Part shown: positions 16,010-19,025 of the stretch, piece after piece | Position numbering within the stretch: position 1 is the stretch's first letter | How the letters are laid out: each line of letters starts with the position of its first letter | Assembly: GCA_023229245.1 (NCBI GenBank) | Contig: JALNZU010000051.1 | Coordinates: 1-19,025, forward strand | Origin: Bacteroidales bacterium | GTDB lineage: Bacteria; Bacteroidota; Bacteroidia; Bacteroidales; F082 | Length of the DNA stretch: 19,025 bases | Direction: 5' to 3' | Notes under the pieces: model-generated | What the model saw: only the letters and a program-made list of their open reading frames with translations | The model's database searches: none | Told to the model about the DNA's origin: nothing | Program-made: the position numbers and the translations under genes

Positions 16010-16443
16010 AATATAAAACAAATTTTAGTTTTAATTAAAAGCGGTTATAGCAACTGAAAAATTAGTTCTACACTCGGTATATCTCGCAATACACAAAATT
16101 GCAATGTACATCAGTTTAGTTCAAGTCAATACAGCATTGGTGAACTGTTAAGCTTCGACGTGGGCCCGCTCAAATGAACTTTTCGCTAATAAGTCACCTA
16201 CCAATGCGGTTCGCCGGATGGATACGGTATATACAACAAATATCAAACAACATTACATGCCTATATAACTGTTAATCTATAAGATATCAATCTTTTCATA
16301 AAAGACACAAAACTAATATACTAATGTTCGTATATTTGTTACGAATTTTAACCGTTATGCACAATATGAAAATACCACTTCGATAAAATTTACATCATTT
16401 AATTTAGCATATTTATAATAATTATTGGAAATAAAAAAAGATC
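16010..16443. other. Non-coding A+T-rich leader of the restriction-modification cassette
   Basis: This 434-bp stretch lies between the left IS66 relic and the methyltransferase. I see no convincing ORF, tRNA or recognisable transposase fragment in either strand. It contains the cassette promoter and palindrome near 16327-16345. The stretch around 16140-16220 is locally more G+C-rich than its surroundings and may be older debris of unknown origin. Confidence 0.5.
16327..16345. promoter_or_regulatory. Cassette promoter (-7 TATATTTG) overlapped by a palindromic operator candidate
   Basis: TATATTTG at 16331-16338 is an exact TAnnTTTG match, 105 bases before the methyltransferase ATG. It lies within the inverted repeat TTCGTA-N7-TACGAA (16327-16345). 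A protein bound here would block the -7 box, as expected for a control protein of a restriction-modification system. Confidence 0.5.
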
Positions 16444-17724
16444 ATGTTGAATAAAACAAAACATACAATTATAAACGGTGATAGCAGACAAATGAGCGAA
16501 CTAAAAGACGAGAGCGTTCATTTGATTGTGACATCACCACCTTATTGGCAGTTAAAAGATTACGGTACTGAAAACCAAATCGGCTTTCACGATGATTATG
16601 AAACATATATCAATCATCTCAACTTGACTTGGCAAGAATGCTTCCGGGTTTTACACAAAGGTTGTCGTCTTTGTATCAATATCGGAGACCAATTTGCCCG
16701 TTCAACTTATTATGGTCGTTACAAAATCATTCCTATTCATACCGAAATTATCAAATTTTGCGAGATGATTGGCTTCGACTTTATGGGACAAATCATTTGG
16801 CAAAAGGCTACTACAATGAACACATCCGGAGGGGCAAGTATTATGGGAAGCTATCCTAATCCGAGAAATGGAATTGTAAAGTTGGATTTTGAATACATTT
16901 TGTTATTCAAAAAACAAGGAAATGCACCAAAACCAACCAAGGAACAAAAAGAAAACTCCGCGATGACCAATGAAGAATGGAATACCTATTTCAATGGGCA
17001 TTGGTATTTTTCGGGAGCTAAACAAGACAAACATTTGGCAATGTTTCCCGAAGAATTACCACATCGTTTGATTAAAATGTTTTCATTTCCGGGTGAAACA
17101 GTTTTAGACCCATTTATGGGAAGTGGAACAACAGCTTTGGCAGCAAGAAACTTGAATAGAAATTCTATTGGTTATGAAATAAATCCAGATTTTATTCCTA
17201 TTATAAAAGAAAAAATCGGGGCAGATGATGTTTTTATGAAAGTTGAGACTGAAATCATAAAACAAGCTGAGTTAAAATCCGATTTTGAAAAACGAATACA
17301 GGATTTGCCTTATCAATTTGTGGACACACATAAATTAGATAAGAAAATTGACGTTAAAAAAATTCAGTACGGTTCGAAAATTGATGCCAAAAGCACAGGA
17401 AAAAGAGAAGATTTTTTCTCTGTTAAGGAAATTATAAGCCCAGAACTTATTCGTTTAAGTAATGATTTAATTATTCGTCTGATCGGCATTAAACAGAATC
17501 CCAAAATCAATGAAAAAGCAACTGAATATTTAATCAATAAAGTACGTGGTAAAAGAGTATTTCTAAAATATGATGAAGTAAAACACGACAACGAAAATAA
17601 TTTAATGGCGTATCTCTATCTCGAAAACAAAACTTTCATTAATGCTCACTTATTGAAAGAAAACCTAGCTTTGGTAGATAATTCCATTGACTTTAAATAT
17701 AAGACAAAATTTAACAATTTCTAA
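16444..17724 (+). CDS. Type II DNA methyltransferase, beta class, with C-terminal SNase-like domain
   Basis: The modification enzyme of a restriction-modification cassette has 426 residues. Catalytic motif IV TSPPYW (30-35) precedes the SAM-binding motif I DPFMGSGTT (222-230), the order of beta-class amino-methyltransferases (N4-cytosine or N6-adenine). TSPPYW with the downstream MjaI-like nuclease favours N4-cytosine in CTAG, by inference only. A linker (about 265-335) leads to a second domain at about 339-423: LIIRLIGIKQNP, then a helix, KVRGKRVFLKYDE, and LMAYLYLENKTFINAHLLKENLALV. This follows the staphylococcal-nuclease fold pattern, but the arginine before A-Y and the acidic catalytic residue seem missing, so it is probably a binding module. 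The stop is one base before the next ATG. Confidence 0.85.
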   Translation: MLNKTKHTIINGDSRQMSELKDESVHLIVTSPPYWQLKDYGTENQIGFHDDYETYINHLNLTWQECFRVLHKGCRLCINIGDQFARSTYYGRYKIIPIHTEIIKFCEMIGFDFMGQIIWQKATTMNTSGGASIMGSYPNPRNGIVKLDFEYILLFKKQGNAPKPTKEQKENSAMTNEEWNTYFNGHWYFSGAKQDKHLAMFPEELPHRLIKMFSFPGETVLDPFMGSGTTALAARNLNRNSIGYEINPDFIPIIKEKIGADDVFMKVETEIIKQAELKSDFEKRIQDLPYQFVDTHKLDKKIDVKKIQYGSKIDAKSTGKREDFFSVKEIISPELIRLSNDLIIRLIGIKQNPKINEKATEYLINKVRGKRVFLKYDEVKHDNENNLMAYLYLENKTFINAHLLKENLALVDNSIDFKYKTKFNNF

Positions 17725-17725
17725 T

Positions 17726-18052
17726 ATGAATGAGGAACAAGTCGCGATATTAGAATATCTAAACACCAATGCCCTTGGATATAACAATAGAAGATCTTCT
17801 ACCCAGATAAGAGAAGAGCTAAATCCTGAAGGTGGTGGAGTAACAAATGAACACGTCAGTGATTTAATAAGAGATATGATATTGAATCATAATGCTTGTA
17901 TTGGAAGCCTAATGTGGCAAAATGGATATTGGATAATTCAAACGGAAGATGAGTTAAATGGGGTATGCGAAAGTTTAAACAATAGAGCAGACTCTATCAG
18001 AAGTAGAGCAACTGCATTAAGAAATAATTGGAATAATCAAAATAATGGCTAA
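17726..18052 (+). CDS. Small winged-helix-like protein between the methyltransferase and endonuclease genes
   Basis: The 108-residue protein begins MNEEQVAILEYLNTNALGYN. The first 75 residues have a winged-helix layout: helix 1 (EEQVAILEYLN), R-R-S-S-T-Q-I-R-E-E-L as helix 2, V-T-N-E-H-V-S-D-L-I-R-D-M-I as the recognition helix, then a wing of two strands around ACIGSLMWQNGYWII. A helix E-D-E-L-N-G-V-C-E-S-L and an Arg/Asn-rich coiled tail follow. Similar isolated winged helices occur in phage and restriction loci. It could be the control protein that acts on the palindrome at 16327, or an endonuclease partner. The frame is open from 17687, but the ATG at 17726 avoids overlap with the methyltransferase and follows its stop by one base. 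Confidence 0.7.
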   Translation: MNEEQVAILEYLNTNALGYNNRRSSTQIREELNPEGGGVTNEHVSDLIRDMILNHNACIGSLMWQNGYWIIQTEDELNGVCESLNNRADSIRSRATALRNNWNNQNNG

Positions 18053-18749
18053 AAAGGAAATCAAAAGATATTCATTAGAATTTGGCAAGAAAGAGAAAGT
18101 ACTCAATTATGCCACACAGACTTATCAGCTATCAAGACCAAATAAAGTTGGTGCTGTTATGGCTCTAATCAGAGAATGCCAGCCAAACACGATTGAAGAA
18201 TGGGAGCAATGGTATTTTAAAAATGCAACGACCGCAGGAAAAAACACTTTCAAGATAACAAGAGAAAGTCTGCAAGAACTTGGAGAAAGACTATACGAGA
18301 AAATCACCGAAGTTGTCATTCCTGAATGGCAAGAAGCTTTTAATGCCTTGACAAAGGAGGATTGTTATAATTACATCTATAACCTTACAATTAACCGAAC
18401 TTTTGACGGATATCTAAGAGAAAAATCAGTAGTAAATGATAGCTTAGCGAAAATTTTTACTGAAGTAAGATTTGAAGAAAGCCCGCCAGAATTAGACCAC
18501 GCAGGAGATATTGATTATCTAGGTTATGTAACTGATGACAAAGCTCTTGGAATCCAAATAAAACCTGTAACTGCACAAGCAAACTTTGGAAACTATTCGG
18601 TTTCTGAAAGAATGAAAGCAAGTTTTGAAAATTTCAAAAACGATTTTGGCGGAAATGTGTTTATTGTATTCAGTTTAGATGGTGAAATAGCTAATAAACA
18701 AGTAATAGAACAAATCACAACTGAAATTGAAAGGTTGAAATATTCGTAA
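18045..18749 (+). CDS. MjaI-like type II restriction endonuclease
   Basis: The 234-residue protein resembles the MjaI family (the archetype cuts CTAG). An N-terminal segment Y-A-T-Q-x-Y-Q-L-S-R-P-x-K-V-G-x-V-M-x-L-I (22-42) is followed by EEWEQWYF (51-58), then LTINRTFDGYLREKSVVNDSLA (114-135). A probable PD-(D/E)xK core follows: E145 or D155/D157 in DHAGDIDYLG, then LGIQIKP with Gln171-x-Lys173. After the lysine come Q-A-N-F-G-N-Y-S-V-S-E-R-M-K and a VFIVFSLDGE strand. Its ATG overlaps the preceding stop by eight bases. The stop TAA is supplied by the GTAA terminus of the following IS66 relic, so the native C-terminus may be altered or cut short. The recognition site is not determinable here. 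Confidence 0.75.
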   Translation: MAKKEIKRYSLEFGKKEKVLNYATQTYQLSRPNKVGAVMALIRECQPNTIEEWEQWYFKNATTAGKNTFKITRESLQELGERLYEKITEVVIPEWQEAFNALTKEDCYNYIYNLTINRTFDGYLREKSVVNDSLAKIFTEVRFEESPPELDHAGDIDYLGYVTDDKALGIQIKPVTAQANFGNYSVSERMKASFENFKNDFGGNVFIVFSLDGEIANKQVIEQITTEIERLKYS

Positions 18750-18765
18750 CCCCCCAGCCATCCAT

Positions 18766-18852
18766 ATCTTTTTTCAATGATTTTTTCGTTTGATTTTTGC
18801 AGGCAAAAAATTCTATGAAACGTCAAAAGAAAGCTGATCTGATGCAGGATTT
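18766..18852 (+). repeat. 87-bp direct repeat, right copy
   Basis: Counterpart of 15917-16003 (80/87 identical by eye). With a two-base gap the match extends four more bases (GATT) before diverging. It lies just inside the IS66 terminus and covers the tnpA leader and the first 12 codons. Confidence 0.85.
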
Positions 18853-18952
18853 GATTCACAAGTGGAACCATAGCGATTTCCAAATGGTGTTGAACTCACA
18901 CTTCCGCAAGATACACATACATATTTTACAAACTTTAGTTCAATTGTTCTGA
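18815..18952 (+). pseudogene. Internally deleted IS66 tnpA-like accessory ORF
   Basis: The 45-codon frame from the ATG at 18815 to the TGA at 18952 has a plausible N-terminus of an IS66 accessory protein (about 20 residues). It then enters sequence whose conserved reading (FPNGVELTLPQ) lies in another frame. Normal proteins of this type are roughly 90-130 residues, so a large internal deletion plus frameshift is inferred. Confidence 0.55.
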
Positions 18953-18953
18953 C

Positions 18954-19025
18954 ATGTTGTTACGCTTGGTGCAGCCGTTATTTTATGTGTGGTTAGTCAA
19001 CTGATATGCGTAAGGATTCCGACGG
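18954..19025 (+). pseudogene. Degenerate IS66 tnpB start (truncated by window edge)
   Basis: An ATG at 18954 starts a short frame closed after 16 codons. The hallmark reading SRYFMCG-stop-STDMRKDSDG is in a neighbouring frame from 18973. Frameshift and stop together show decay. The identity rests on the TDMRK motif. Confidence 0.6.

Larger units (their letters stand above)
18746..19025 (+). mobile_element. IS66-family element relic, copy 2 (left end, decayed tnpA and tnpB; runs off window)
   Basis: It begins GTAACCCCCCAGCCATCC, a typical IS66-type terminus. A 45-codon ORF (18815-18952) starts MKRQKKADLMQDLIHKWNHS. Another frame over 18880-18924 reads PNGVELTLPQDTHTY, which looks like the C-terminal end of the same accessory protein. 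The tnpA-type ORF has thus lost its middle and shifted frame. From 18979 the frame reads SRYFMCG, stop, STDMRKDSDG, matching the T-D-M-R-K-x-x-D-G hallmark of IS66 TnpB, with an in-frame stop. The element is inactive in the part visible. Confidence 0.7.

Noticed and set aside
16351..16366. AACCGTTATGCACAAT, resembling an integron attC core (GTTRRRY)
   Set aside because: The core does not match GTTRRRY exactly, there is no paired RYYYAAC arm or attC-like hairpin, and no integrase is in the window.
1..19025. tRNA, rRNA, riboswitch or CRISPR array
   Set aside because: Looked for on both strands; no cloverleaf, conserved rRNA segment, riboswitch core or regularly spaced repeats were seen.

Overview
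The window looks like a chromosomal segment of a Bacteroidota (Bacteroidetes) bacterium, moderately A+T-rich. The best evidence is repeated use of the phylum-specific -7 promoter element TAnnTTTG, with exact matches upstream of at least eight genes. Starts also generally lack Shine-Dalgarno sequences, and the gene set fits: a Bacteroides-type sirtuin, a DAHP synthase-chorismate mutase fusion, a cysteate synthase-like enzyme, sigma-54 and a PorT-like outer-membrane barrel. No tRNA, rRNA or CRISPR array is visible.

Layout. 1-108 is the start of a minus-strand TetR-family regulator with a palindromic operator sitting between its -33 and -7 elements. 550-1371 is an unrecognised polytopic membrane protein. 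1539-6841 is a plus-strand housekeeping run: malate dehydrogenase (mdh), a CobB-type sirtuin, RecX, release factor 2 (prfB, read through a programmed +1 frameshift that splits the ORF), an ArsC/Spx-family thiol protein and class II fumarase (fumC). 6932-8233 (minus) is a PLP enzyme best matched to cysteate synthase, a step towards sulfonolipids. It is divergent from a UPF0316/DUF2179 membrane protein (8365). Next come a small helical protein and a TlpA-like thioredoxin in translational overlap, and an outer-membrane beta-barrel. 10850-14499 (minus) holds asnS, rpoN and a divergent PAP2-like membrane protein. 14702-15820 is the DAHP synthase-chorismate mutase fusion.

The accessory part is 15898-19025. 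A three-gene restriction-modification cassette, visibly more A+T-rich than its surroundings, encodes a beta-class DNA methyltransferase with an unusual C-terminal staphylococcal-nuclease-like domain, a small winged-helix-like protein and an MjaI-like restriction endonuclease. The three reading frames are nearly contiguous or overlapping. A 19-bp inverted repeat lies over the -7 element of the cassette promoter. The cassette is bracketed by two same-orientation copies of an 87-bp sequence (80/87 identical by eye) that is the left end of an IS66-family element. The right copy continues into decayed tnpA and tnpB. The stop codon of the endonuclease gene is formed by the GTAA terminus of that right copy.

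How they fit together: mdh and fumC are consecutive TCA-cycle steps. recX and prfB are information-processing housekeeping genes. The right end is a defence island embedded in insertion-sequence debris. Function calls come from motif recognition only; no database search was possible.
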